Shown here piece after piece: positions 1 through 7,387 of a stretch of 36,855 nt of DNA. Source of the stretch: a virus; IMG/VR virus record IMGVR_UViG_3300042566_000110, positions 1-36,855 of that record; one strand, given 5' to 3'. The notes beneath the pieces were generated by a model. The model worked only from the letters and a program-made list of their open reading frames with translations, had not been told where the DNA came from and did no database searches. Position 1 is the first letter of the stretch, and every line of letters starts with the position of its first letter. Both the position numbers and the translations under genes were made by a program.

Positions 1-702
1 CCGCTGATCAGCGCTCACATGGTCAATGAGAACTCCAACATGGCCGTGCAGGTGGTCGTCGCCATGCTGCGCAAGCTGGCCAGAGAGACAGGCGCATCCG
101 TCCACCCAGTACACCACATCCGCAAAGGCAACGGGGACGATGCAACAGTCGATAGCGTCAGAGGCGCCAACGCCCTCATCGGCGCAGCCCGTGCAGCCAG
201 AGTACTCAACAAGGTCAGCGAAGAAGCCGCCGAAAAGCTGGGCCTCGAAGGCGATGCAGGCAAAGGCATCTTCAGAGCCGACGATGCCAAATCAAACCTC
301 GCAGCACCGGCAGACAAAGCCACCTACATGCAAACCATCGGCGTGCAAATCGCCAACGGCGAACACATCGCAGTCGTGCGCACCGTCAACCTGCCAGATG
401 CCTTCGAAGGCGTCACAGCAGAGGCCGCAATGAAGTGCCAGCGTGCCATCGGAAAAGCAGCCGAAGACGAACCACTCAGAGAAAGCTCACAAGCAAAAGC
501 ATGGGTCGGCCACACCATCGGAGAGATCCTCGACATCGACACCACAGAGAAGGCAGGCAAAGGCCGCGTCACTGCCATCCTCAAGCAGTGGGTCAAGACA
601 GACGTGCTGCGGGTCGAGAAGATGCCAGACCCACGACAAGGACGAGAGATCTCAGTGGTGGTCGTAGGCACATGGATCAACCGCGATGAGGCCGGATTGT
701 GA
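1..702 (+). CDS. Primase-helicase fusion, C-terminal part (continues from 35365-36855)
   Basis: This is the C-terminal 233 residues of a gene cut by the window edge. It is open from base 1, so the first Met at 19 is internal. The first residues (Pro-Leu-Ile) complete a Walker B of the form hhhhD-PL begun at the right edge. Next comes VHPVHHIRKG (about residues 531-540 of the joined protein), the HH-x-R-K-G motif of RepA-like hexameric helicases (AAA_25). An Arg-Gly-Ala segment (SVRGANALIGAARAARVL) is also typical of this family. The last 80 residues look like a winged-helix tail. The role is unwinding the phage replication fork, fused to a primase. Family assignment is confident; the tail function is inferred. 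Confidence 0.9.
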   Translation, partial: PLISAHMVNENSNMAVQVVVAMLRKLARETGASVHPVHHIRKGNGDDATVDSVRGANALIGAARAARVLNKVSEEAAEKLGLEGDAGKGIFRADDAKSNLAAPADKATYMQTIGVQIANGEHIAVVRTVNLPDAFEGVTAEAAMKCQRAIGKAAEDEPLRESSQAKAWVGHTIGEILDIDTTEKAGKGRVTAILKQWVKTDVLRVEKMPDPRQGREISVVVVGTWINRDEAGL

Positions 703-727
703 GCCAGAAAAGCGTGATAAATATGCA

Positions 728-754
728 TCCTCACCTGCTGTTTTTAGGTGAGGA
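728..754 (+). repeat. 9-bp hairpin with GGTGAGG arms
   Basis: TCCTCACCT (728-736) and AGGTGAGGA (746-754) form a perfect 9-bp inverted repeat around a T-rich 9-nt loop. It begins 26 nt after the primase-helicase stop. It could act as a weak transcription end or as a paired protein-binding site made from two repeat units in opposite orientation. Confidence 0.55.
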
Positions 755-806
755 AAAGGTGAGGAAAGGTGAGGAAGAATACCACCTGAACCTTACCTCC
801 TCACCC

Positions 807-820
807 CCCCTATATAGGGG
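807..820. repeat. 14-bp perfect palindrome with TATATA centre
   Basis: CCCCTATATAGGGG is self-complementary over 14 bp. It is flanked by longer imperfect arms: 791-806 reads as an approximate reverse complement of 818-834. The AT core inside GC arms, centred in the GGTGAGG cluster, could be a dyad of an origin or an operator. Confidence 0.55.
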
Positions 821-888
821 TGAGGAAGGTGAGGAGGTGAGGAAGGTGAGTGAGGTGGTGAGGTGAGGAAGACAAGAGGAGAGGCATC

Positions 889-1470
889 GTGACAGAACAG
901 AGACCGCAAAAGCCAAAGCGTGAGAGGAAGTCGGATCGGCTCATCCATCCAGGCGCAACGGCGACCCAGATCAAGTGTGACTTCGCACTCGCACCGTTTG
1001 ATAAGATCGCCCGTGACATGGACCACAAGTGGGGCATCGATCGGCTCGTCGAGCTGGTGCCGGCAGATGTCGCGGCAAAGTACGGCTCAGCAATGGCCAA
1101 GCTCAACGCTGCGATCGATGCGCAAGATCCTGATGAGGTGGCGACCAGAGCGTCGGTTTGCGTGAGAGGGATGCAGGCTATGGATCAGATAGCCTCGCAG
1201 GCTCACGGAGAGCCTCCTACAGCGCAGGTGTGGGTCGTTGAGGCAGATGGGTATACCTTCGGCCTGATGCGCGATCCTAGGGCCTGGCAGAGAGCGCAGG
1301 AGGCGTACCCAAAGCTGGAGCTGATCACAGAGCGTGAGATGGTCCTGGCGCTGACCATGTACCGACGCAGCCTCGCCAAAGAAATGATCGACGCAGCCAA
1401 AGCAGCTTTCCCAGGCGCAGAAGTCACAGCCATCAGAGATCAGGAGCTGGAAGATGACATACCTTTCTGA
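889..1470 (+). CDS. Unknown 193-aa protein with SSB-type C-terminal tip
   Basis: The start is GTG, chosen because AGGAG (877-881) lies 7 nt upstream and no better ATG exists. The N-terminus is very basic (about residues 3-17). The body is predicted mainly helical, and no OB-fold is obvious. The last residues are QELEDDIPF, nearly the DDDIPF tip with which bacterial SSB recruits repair and replication partners. The gene follows the primase-helicase and the GGTGAGG cluster and overlaps the next gene by 17 nt, so a replication role is likely. It may be a divergent ssDNA-binding protein, or a protein that mimics the SSB tail to dock on host SSB partners. The gene family is not recognised. Confidence 0.75.
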   Translation: MTEQRPQKPKRERKSDRLIHPGATATQIKCDFALAPFDKIARDMDHKWGIDRLVELVPADVAAKYGSAMAKLNAAIDAQDPDEVATRASVCVRGMQAMDQIASQAHGEPPTAQVWVVEADGYTFGLMRDPRAWQRAQEAYPKLELITEREMVLALTMYRRSLAKEMIDAAKAAFPGAEVTAIRDQELEDDIPF

Positions 1471-1630
1471 CCACGAGGCAATCATCACAACCGATACAGC
1501 CGTCATCCTCACCACAAGGCCAGACGGCGTCTACGTCTGGCAACACGGAACACCGATCGGCAAACTGCCAGCAACAGCCTGCATCAACTTCATCAGGCAA
1601 ATCCTCAACACAGTGGATCTCAAAACATGA
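1454..1630 (+). CDS. Small hypothetical protein, 58 aa
   Basis: The ATG lies inside the end of the 193-aa gene (17-nt overlap), and the TGA overlaps the next ATG by four bases (ATGA). That two-sided coupling supports a real gene. The sequence alternates short beta-like stretches (AIITTDTAVILTTR, GVYVWQHG) with a C-terminal helix. No motif is recognised. It may be an accessory of the replication operon. Confidence 0.65.
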   Translation: MTYLSDHEAIITTDTAVILTTRPDGVYVWQHGTPIGKLPATACINFIRQILNTVDLKT

Positions 1631-1890
1631 ACAAGCTCGAAGCTTGGCGCAAAGCCAAGAACCTCACATACGCAGACATGGCGCAGCGCCTAGGACATCC
1701 AACCACTGGCCTAGTCACCAGATGGTGCCTGCATCCGGAACACCAATCATACCTGAACCCAGAGCCTGAGCATCAAGTACACATCCAATTGATGACCCTG
1801 GGCGAAGTCACACCAAACACTTGGGTTGCTGGGCAGATTGATGTACCATCCACCAAACCCCAAGGAGGACGAAATGGGCGGAAACAATAA
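1627..1890 (+). CDS. Small helix-turn-helix-like protein, 87 aa
   Basis: The N-terminal half (LEAWRKAKNLTYADMAQRLG, about residues 4-23, then a recognition-like helix near TGLVTRW) resembles an XRE/Cro helix-turn-helix. The C-terminal half is unrecognised and basic at the end. It starts at an ATGA overlap with the upstream gene and runs 17 nt into TerS. That position suggests a regulator or DNA-binding helper at the replication-packaging boundary. Assignment rests on pattern only. Confidence 0.65.
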   Translation: MNKLEAWRKAKNLTYADMAQRLGHPTTGLVTRWCLHPEHQSYLNPEPEHQVHIQLMTLGEVTPNTWVAGQIDVPSTKPQGGRNGRKQ

Positions 1891-2335
1891 AGGCCATGTG
1901 GTCAAAGTCACAAAGGCCATCATGACAGAAGTCGCTGAACGCATGGCAATGGGCGAAAACCTCCTGCACATTGTGGAAGATCCACACATGCCATCCTATC
2001 GCGCAATCACATCAGCCGTCGCACGCGATGAGCAGATGTTCGACATCTACCGCCAAGGCCGCATCATGCAAGCCGAGTGGCACTCCGATCGCATCAACAA
2101 GCTGGCAATGGCCGAGCTGCCAAAGACACACGCAGACGGAACGCCATGCGATGGAAGATGGCTGGGCGCAGAGATCCAGCGCCGAAAGCTGGAAATCGAA
2201 ACGCTGCGCTGGACGCTGGCACGCAGCCAGCCAAACGGCATCAGAGACCGCAAAGAGGATGCTCCTGCGCAGCAGTCGATCACCATTAGTTGGGCGGGAG
2301 GAGATCACGCGGTTGATGCGAAAGCAGGTGAATGA
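1874..2335 (+). CDS. terS: Terminase small subunit
   Basis: The start at 1874 is chosen because AAGGAGG (1862-1868) sits at ideal spacing; the longer reading from 1826 has no such site. The 153-aa protein has an N-terminal HTH-like region (TEVAERMAMGENLLHIVEDP) followed by MPSYRAITSAVARDEQMFDI. This matches Sf6-type small terminases, which recognise phage DNA and deliver it to TerL. The C-terminal part is a long charged helix suited to ring assembly. It lies immediately before the structured gap and TerL. Its coding strand is rich in A/C-ending codons, unlike TerL. Confidence 0.8.
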   Translation: MGGNNKGHVVKVTKAIMTEVAERMAMGENLLHIVEDPHMPSYRAITSAVARDEQMFDIYRQGRIMQAEWHSDRINKLAMAELPKTHADGTPCDGRWLGAEIQRRKLEIETLRWTLARSQPNGIRDRKEDAPAQQSITISWAGGDHAVDAKAGE

Positions 2336-2421
2336 CCTATATATCAGACGCGCTGCCTGCCGAGTTACGCGCGGGTGGCGCGGCTGCTTTGGCATATTAC
2401 ATAATACGCCTTATCGGATAA
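2332..2421 (+). CDS. Possible 29-aa membrane-like ORF after TerS
   Basis: ATG overlaps the TerS stop as ATGA, and the ORF ends at TAA 2419-2421. It encodes a short protein with a hydrophobic C-terminal half (AAALAYYIIRLIG). Only AGGTGA very close to the start could serve as a ribosome site, so translation would depend on coupling. Its end lies inside palindromic DNA, so it may be incidental. Confidence 0.25.
   Translation: MTYISDALPAELRAGGAAALAYYIIRLIG
2391..2410. repeat. Imperfect palindrome
   Basis: GGCATATTA and TAATACGCC pair with a single mismatch around a 2-nt centre. This AT-rich dyad is an operator-like or origin-like element in the TerS-TerL gap. Confidence 0.45.
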
Positions 2422-2468
2422 TGGAATGCAGCGTTATCAATGGGTTAGCGATGGGCGGATTATCCGAT
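2413..2468. repeat. 10-bp inverted repeat, 36-nt spacer
   Basis: ATCGGATAAT (2413-2422) and ATTATCCGAT (2459-2468) are exact reverse complements. The spacing is long for a terminator and more like a paired protein-binding site. Confidence 0.5.
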
Positions 2469-2474
2469 GCGACA

Positions 2475-2514
2475 CCCCGACAGCTTGGCGTTATGAATGG
2501 CTCGGCTGTCGGGG
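2475..2514 (+). repeat. 10-bp perfect GC-rich stem-loop
   Basis: CCCCGACAGC (2475-2484) pairs exactly with GCTGTCGGGG (2505-2514) across a 20-nt loop. No T-tract follows, so it is not a canonical terminator. It could be a packaging-site structure or an mRNA leader element before TerL. Confidence 0.55.
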
Positions 2515-2685
2515 ATGTGCTGGCTGCAAAGCATACCCCCCTTGAATTTCCGCAGCAATATCAATGGCCTACCCGGCCTGGGCTGCCGAAATCCACGGCC
2601 CCGACCCCCCACCCCCCGCCAAACGACCCGCCGACCTATAGGGCGATATAACGGGTCTACGAAACATCCACACACTGAGGCTGCC

Positions 2686-3975
2686 ATGTCTTCCAAGAGC
2701 CAGAACATCGTTATCCCGTACGCCCCTCGGCCATTGCAGCGTGACTTGCACGCGGCGATGGATGCCAAGCGGTGGGGTGTGGTTGTGTGTCACCGCCGAT
2801 TTGGCAAGACGGTTTGGGCGATCAATCACATTTTGCGTGATGCGATCATGTCGCAGAAGTCGAATCCTCGGTATGCGTACATGGCGCCGACCTACAGGCA
2901 GGCGAAGAATGTTGCGTGGGATTATTTGAAGCAGTTTGCGGGTGCGATCCCTGGTGTGAAGTTTCACGAGACGGAATTGCGGTGTGACTTGCCGACGGGT
3001 GGTCGGATTAGTTTGCTCGGTGCTGAGAACCCCGACAGCCTAAGAGGCATTTACTTGGACGGCTGCGTGATGGACGAGGTTGCGCAGATGCCTGAGAATG
3101 TTTTCCCTGAGGTTATTCGACCGGCGCTGTCGGATCGGAAGGGTTGGGCTGTGTTTGTCGGCACGCCGAAGGGTCACAATGCTTTTTACGATTTGTATGA
3201 GCAGGCCAGCGGCAATGACGATTGGCTGTGCGTTGTGAACAAGGCGAGTGAGACGGGGATCTTGGACGAGGAGGAATTGACGGCTGCGCAGCAGACGATG
3301 ACGGACGACCAGTATCAGCAGGAGTTTGAGTGCAGTTGGAATGCGAACATTCCTGGTGCGATTTATGGGAAGGAGTTGGAGGCTGCGCAGGCTGGTGGTC
3401 GGATCTGCAAGGTTCCGTATGATCCTGCGCACAAGGTTGATACCTGGTGGGATTTGGGGGTTGGGGACAGCACGGCGGTTTGGTTTACGCAGACGGTTGG
3501 TCGTGCTGTTCATGTGATTGATTTTTATGAGGCTCGGAACGAGGGGTTGCCGCATTATTGTGAGGTGTTGAACAAGCGGGGATATTTGTACGGGACACAT
3601 AATGCGCCGCATGATATAGAGGTTCGGGAGTTGGGAAGCGGGAAGAGTAGGCGTGAGGTTGCCTGGGACTTGGGTTTGAACTTTCGGGTTGTGCCTAGGT
3701 TACCGATTGAGGATGGCATTCATGCGGCTCAGATGTTGATCCCGCGTTTGTGGTTTGACCGGGATCGGTGTAATGTTGGTTTGGAGGCATTGCGGTCGTA
3801 TCATCGTGCGTACAATGAGCGGACGCGGAGTTTTCGGGCGAATCCTGTGCATGATTGGACGAGTCATGCGTCTGATGCGTTTCGGTACTTTGCGGTTGGG
3901 TATAGAGAGGCTGGGCCTATGTTGAAGGCCCCACAACGGCAGGCGGAGATGGATTACGATCCGTTTGCGGCATGA
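2686..3975 (+). CDS. terL: Terminase large subunit
   Basis: This is the ATPase-nuclease motor that pumps DNA into the prohead and cuts it. The start at 2686 is chosen because TGAGG lies just upstream and homologous proteins begin near here; the open frame back to 2497 reads through the structured gap. The 429-aa protein has a Walker A-like CHRRFGKT (residues 35-42) and Walker B VMDE (128-131). Nuclease motifs are WWDLGVGDST with D256 and a C-terminal HDWTSHASDAFRY (389-401). Codons end mostly in G/T, in sharp contrast to TerS. Confidence 0.95.
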   Translation: MSSKSQNIVIPYAPRPLQRDLHAAMDAKRWGVVVCHRRFGKTVWAINHILRDAIMSQKSNPRYAYMAPTYRQAKNVAWDYLKQFAGAIPGVKFHETELRCDLPTGGRISLLGAENPDSLRGIYLDGCVMDEVAQMPENVFPEVIRPALSDRKGWAVFVGTPKGHNAFYDLYEQASGNDDWLCVVNKASETGILDEEELTAAQQTMTDDQYQQEFECSWNANIPGAIYGKELEAAQAGGRICKVPYDPAHKVDTWWDLGVGDSTAVWFTQTVGRAVHVIDFYEARNEGLPHYCEVLNKRGYLYGTHNAPHDIEVRELGSGKSRREVAWDLGLNFRVVPRLPIEDGIHAAQMLIPRLWFDRDRCNVGLEALRSYHRAYNERTRSFRANPVHDWTSHASDAFRYFAVGYREAGPMLKAPQRQAEMDYDPFAA

Positions 3976-3984
3976 GGTGACGGG

Positions 3985-4434
3985 ATGGCAATACGGGACA
4001 TAGTGCGCGATATTGGTCGTGCTTTGGGTTTGGGTGGTGGTAATGCCAGTGGTGCTGGTGGCACGACCCGATCGATCAGCCGGGACATTCAGGCTGCGCA
4101 GCAGCGATCGTCGATGCTGAGCCGCGCTGATCGTGACGGGCCGGATCGTCAGGCTATGGCTGCTGCTGCAGCGCCAGCACAACCCGCCCCTGCGCCGGTT
4201 GTTCAGCCTGTTGCGCCTCCGGCTGCGACCACGCCTGTACCGCCTGCTGCCCCTGCGCCGGTTGATTTGGCTGGTGCGACGACCAGTGAGGCCGAGGCTG
4301 CTGCGGTTGACAGCACCACTCGTGGCCGTGCGTCTACGGTTTTGACTGGGATGCAGGGTTTGTTGGCTGAAGAAGATCCTGAAGGTTTGCTGCGTCGTCG
4401 TCGTTCGCTGATGGGCGGGGGCTTGATCAAATGA
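3985..4434 (+). CDS. Ala/Pro-rich small protein between terminase and portal
   Basis: This 149-aa protein has a basic helical N-terminus, a long Ala-Pro-rich disordered middle (about residues 55-95) and a conserved-looking tail (RGRASTVLTGMQGLL, then RRRRSLMGGGLIK). Similar short proteins ending in an STxLTGxxGLL-type motif occur between terminase and portal in many podovirus-like phages; their function is unknown. Its stop overlaps the start of the next gene. A minor head or packaging accessory role is inferred. Confidence 0.75.
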   Translation: MAIRDIVRDIGRALGLGGGNASGAGGTTRSISRDIQAAQQRSSMLSRADRDGPDRQAMAAAAAPAQPAPAPVVQPVAPPAATTPVPPAAPAPVDLAGATTSEAEAAAVDSTTRGRASTVLTGMQGLLAEEDPEGLLRRRRSLMGGGLIK

Positions 4435-4634
4435 TGAATGGCAAGATGATTGCTGGTTTGATGGGCAAGAAGTCGAACCAGGTTGCCAAGGGCATGTCGG
4501 CTTCTGTTGACGTAGATCCGCTGGAGCGTTTGAACCAGAAGATGGCTGGTCGGATGGAGGGCGGTGCGGTTAAGAAGAAGACGAAAGAGGACCGGGCGCG
4601 TCGGTCTTTGATGTCGAGCTATGGGAGCATGTGA
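4431..4634 (+). CDS. Small basic hypothetical protein, 67 aa
   Basis: It starts in an ATGATG overlap with the preceding stop, and its TGA shares bases with the portal start. It is rich in Lys, Met and Gly, with a charged centre (KKKTKEDRARRS). There are no recognisable domains. Tight coupling on both sides in the head operon supports expression and suggests a small head-assembly or DNA-binding factor. Confidence 0.65.
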   Translation: MMNGKMIAGLMGKKSNQVAKGMSASVDVDPLERLNQKMAGRMEGGAVKKKTKEDRARRSLMSSYGSM

Positions 4635-6238
4635 TGCAGGTTGATCCGCTGGTTGCGAAGCTTGATCGTCGTTATCAGGACTTGTCGAATTCCCGGTCTA
4701 ACTGGGAGAAGCACTGGCAAGAGCTGGCGGATTACATGTTGCCGCGCAAGGCTGACATCACGAAGAAGCGTACTCAGGGTGACAAGCGCACTGAGTTGAT
4801 TTTTGACGGCACGGCCATTCACGCGGTTGAGCTGTTGTCGGCTTCGTTGCATGGGATGATGACCAGCCCGAGTACGCCGTGGTTTTCTCTGCGGTATCGT
4901 AACCCTGGCTTGCAGCGCAATGACGCTGCGAATGAGTGGTTGGAGGTGTGCATCGACCAGATGTACCAGGCGTTTCATCGCTCGAACTTCCAGCAGGAAG
5001 TGCATGAGCTGTACTATGACTTGGTGGTGTTTGGCACGGGTGCCATTTACCTGGACATTGACGGCGACAATCTGCGGTTTGGCACTCGGCACATTGCCGA
5101 GATTTGCATTTCTGAGGATTCGCAGGGTCTTGTTGATACGGTGTATCGCAAGTTCAAGATGACGGCTCGGGCGATGATGCAGCAGTTTGGGGACAAGTTG
5201 CCCACTGGCGTGCTGAATGACGTGAAGAACGAGCCGTACAAGGAGCATGAGATTGTCCATGTGGTTTACCCGCGTGGTGAGACCAAGGGCAAGGTTGCGA
5301 AGAACAAGCCGATTGCGTCGGTTTATTATCATAAGGCGACCAAGGCGCTGTTGTCTGAGAGCGGGTTTGACGAATTCCCGTTCATGGTGCCTCGGTTTGT
5401 GAAGGATTCGGTTTCGACGTATGGCCGATCGCCCGCCATGACGGCGCTGCCGGACGTGAAGATGCTGAACAAGATGTCGGAGACGACGATCCGTGCAGCT
5501 CAGAAGCAGGTAGATCCGCCTTTGATGGCGCCGGATGATGGGTTTATGCTGCCGATCCGCACGACGCCTGGATCGTTGAACTTCTACCGGGCTGGCACTC
5601 GCGATCGGATTGAGCCTTTGCAGATTGGCGCGAACAATCCGCTTGGTTTGAACATGGAAGAGCAGCGCCGGATGGCTATTCGCCAGGCGTTTTATGTGGA
5701 TCAGTTGCTGTTGGCGCAGGGTTCGGCGATGACGGCGACCGAGGTGTTGCAACGGAACGAAGAGAAGATGCGGTTGCTCGGGCCGGTTCTGGGCCGTTTG
5801 CAATCGGAGCTGCTGCAGCCTCTGATCTCTCGTGCCTTTGCACTGCTCCTCCGGGCGGGCCTTCTCCCCCCGGCCCCGGAGGAGCTACAAGGTCAGGACA
5901 TCGACATTGAGTATGTGTCGCCGCTGGCGAAGGCTCAGAAGTTGACGGATCTGCAGTCAATGCTGCGCGGGTTTGAGGTAATGATGCAGGTGGCTGAGAT
6001 CGCGCCTGTGATGGATTACTTGGATGCTGACAAGCTGGTGCAGTATCTGGTCGAGGTGACGGGCATTCCGGCGCGGGTTATCCGATCGGATGAAGAGGTT
6101 GCCCGTATTCGCCGGCAGGCTCAGCAGGCGCAGCAGCAGCAAGCGCAGATGGAGCGAGACATGATGGAGAGCGAGCAGGCCAAGAACGTGGCACCGCTCG
6201 TTAAGGCTGTCGGCGGTCTTCCTGGGGGTATGGCATGA
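4634..6238 (+). CDS. Portal (head-to-tail connector) protein, T7 gp8-like
   Basis: It forms the dodecameric ring at the packaging vertex through which DNA enters and leaves. At 534 aa it matches the usual length of the T7-type connector family (PF12236). The N-terminal region contains SASLHGMMTSPSTPWFSL, characteristic of these proteins. The C-terminus is Gln-rich and helical (RRQAQQAQQQQAQMERDMM), like the barrel/crown of other connectors. ATG at 4634 is preferred over GTG at 4631 because GGGAG (4623-4627) lies six bases upstream. It is followed by Bbp19-like, scaffold and capsid genes, as expected. Confidence 0.93.
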   Translation: MQVDPLVAKLDRRYQDLSNSRSNWEKHWQELADYMLPRKADITKKRTQGDKRTELIFDGTAIHAVELLSASLHGMMTSPSTPWFSLRYRNPGLQRNDAANEWLEVCIDQMYQAFHRSNFQQEVHELYYDLVVFGTGAIYLDIDGDNLRFGTRHIAEICISEDSQGLVDTVYRKFKMTARAMMQQFGDKLPTGVLNDVKNEPYKEHEIVHVVYPRGETKGKVAKNKPIASVYYHKATKALLSESGFDEFPFMVPRFVKDSVSTYGRSPAMTALPDVKMLNKMSETTIRAAQKQVDPPLMAPDDGFMLPIRTTPGSLNFYRAGTRDRIEPLQIGANNPLGLNMEEQRRMAIRQAFYVDQLLLAQGSAMTATEVLQRNEEKMRLLGPVLGRLQSELLQPLISRAFALLLRAGLLPPAPEELQGQDIDIEYVSPLAKAQKLTDLQSMLRGFEVMMQVAEIAPVMDYLDADKLVQYLVEVTGIPARVIRSDEEVARIRRQAQQAQQQQAQMERDMMESEQAKNVAPLVKAVGGLPGGMA

Positions 6239-6453
6239 AGCAGATCGATGATCTGAAGCTGGCGTATCGTCGGACGTTCAACACCGAAGACGGCCAGAAG
6301 GTATTGGCTGACCTCAAGTCGCGGTTTGCGTTTGAGGCCAGCACGTTTGTTCCTGGCGATCCTCACTATTCCGCCTTCAAGGAGGGGCAGCGTGATGCTG
6401 TGCTTTTGGTCGTCAGGATGCTCTCCGAGGGTGGGATTAGGGAAAACACATGA
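6235..6453 (+). CDS. Bbp19-like small head protein
   Basis: The 72-aa protein is coupled to the portal by an ATGA overlap and to the scaffold by another. The sequence from YRRTFNTEDGQKVLADL to the EGQRDAVLLVVRML segment matches the short Bbp19-type proteins found between portal and scaffold genes in podovirus-type phages. The family is recognised, but its role is not established; an assembly or packaging accessory is likely. Confidence 0.75.
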   Translation: MKQIDDLKLAYRRTFNTEDGQKVLADLKSRFAFEASTFVPGDPHYSAFKEGQRDAVLLVVRMLSEGGIRENT

Positions 6454-7256
6454 GCGAAGAGACAACCCAGGGCGCTGGATCTCAAGAAGTCGCGACCGCA
6501 GCTCCGGCTGCACCTGTCGGGTTCTTTGACAGCCTGCCAGATGATTTGCGGGCTGAGCCAAGCCTGCGCAATTTTACTGACCCTGTTTCGTTGGCCAAGA
6601 GCTATGTCCACGCGCAGCGGATGATTGGCGCGGACAAGATCCCGCTGCCAGGCAAGTCGGCCACGGATGATGAGTGGCGGCAGGTTTACAAGCGGCTGGG
6701 TGCGCCGGACAATCCCAAGGGCTATGAGCTGAAGGTTGGCCCTGATGTCATGCGCGATGCTGAGCTTGAGGCGTTTCGTGCTGCGGCCTTTGAGGCTGGG
6801 CTGAACGGCAAGCAGGCCAGCCGGATTGCTCAGTTCTTGGAAGGCACTGTGACGCAGTCGCGTGCATCTATGGAAGAGAGCCTGGAGGCATCTCGGCTTG
6901 AGGGTGAACAGGAGCTGCGCCGCGAGTGGGGCCAGGCGTTTGACCAGCAGGTGCAGCTTGCGCACAAAGCGGCTGTCACGTTCTTGGGCAACACTGAGCT
7001 GCTTGACACGGTTGAGCTGGCCGATGGCCGGCTGTTGGGCGACCATCCGGCGATCGTGAAGATGTTTGCAAACCTTGCGCGAGAGATCGGCGAGGACAAA
7101 TTGTTGGGCGAAGCAAGCGAGCTTGTGATGACCCCGACAGAAGCTCAGAGCAAGATCTCTGAGATTACTAGACAGGGAACCCCATATTGGGATAAATTCC
7201 ACCCTGAGCATCGTGCGTATGTCGATGAGGCTCTTCGCCTTAGAGAGTACATGTGA
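6450..7256 (+). CDS. Capsid scaffolding protein
   Basis: The 268-aa acidic, helix-rich protein lies directly upstream of the major capsid gene. The N-terminus has FFDSLPDDLRAEPSLRNF and then DPVSLAKSYVHAQRMIG, typical of T7-like scaffold proteins. The middle is charged and coiled-coil-like. The C-terminus (YWDKFHPEHRAYVDEALRLR) is the probable capsid-interaction end. Scaffold directs prohead assembly and leaves before packaging. Identification rests on this pattern plus gene order. Confidence 0.85.
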   Translation: MSEETTQGAGSQEVATAAPAAPVGFFDSLPDDLRAEPSLRNFTDPVSLAKSYVHAQRMIGADKIPLPGKSATDDEWRQVYKRLGAPDNPKGYELKVGPDVMRDAELEAFRAAAFEAGLNGKQASRIAQFLEGTVTQSRASMEESLEASRLEGEQELRREWGQAFDQQVQLAHKAAVTFLGNTELLDTVELADGRLLGDHPAIVKMFANLAREIGEDKLLGEASELVMTPTEAQSKISEITRQGTPYWDKFHPEHRAYVDEALRLREYM

Positions 7257-7387
7257 TGCAGCGGACAATCTTCGGACCCGCACGCCAAGCTTGTGAGACA
7301 GGCGGATTGACTGCCCAAGCAGTAAGCCCGACCCCGCATGGGACAATCGAGCGTAGCACCCTGAAACCTTTGTTGGAGTGAAGACAG

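Larger units (their letters stand above)
728..868 (+). repeat. GGTGAGG repeat cluster, candidate replication origin
   Basis: A hand count finds GGTGAGG exactly at 747, 758, 768, 819, 828, 836, 857 and 862, a one-mismatch copy at 845, and reverse copies at 729 and 799. Many copies extend to GGTGAGGAA. The stretch lies between the primase-helicase stop (702) and the next gene (889) and holds no convincing ORF. Iteron-like repeats beside a replication initiator or helicase are a known origin layout. The purine-rich strand also resembles stacked ribosome-binding sites, so drift of a simple repeat is the alternative. The origin role is inference. Confidence 0.6.
2336..2685 (+). other. 350-nt TerS-TerL gap, structured; candidate pac/cos or regulatory region
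   Basis: Apart from the doubtful 29-aa ORF there is no gene here. The gap holds three inverted repeats (2391-2410, 2413-2468, 2475-2514), near-identical GCGTTATCAATGG / GCGTTATGAATGG copies (2431, 2489) and C6 runs at 2536, 2605 and 2612. Codon composition switches from A/C-ending before it to G/T-ending after it. Packaging sites commonly lie next to terS, so a pac/cos role is plausible. No clear -35/-10 pair was found. Confidence 0.55.

Noticed and set aside
2497-2685. Possible 63-codon N-terminal extension of TerL
   Set aside because: It runs through hairpins and C-runs, is Pro/Arg-rich noise, and the start at 2686 has a ribosome site just before the conserved region.
4619-5803. Long minus-strand frame of 394 codons
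   Set aside because: It lies opposite the portal gene, is Arg/His/Leu-rich with no domain, and is a shadow of the strong plus-strand codon bias.
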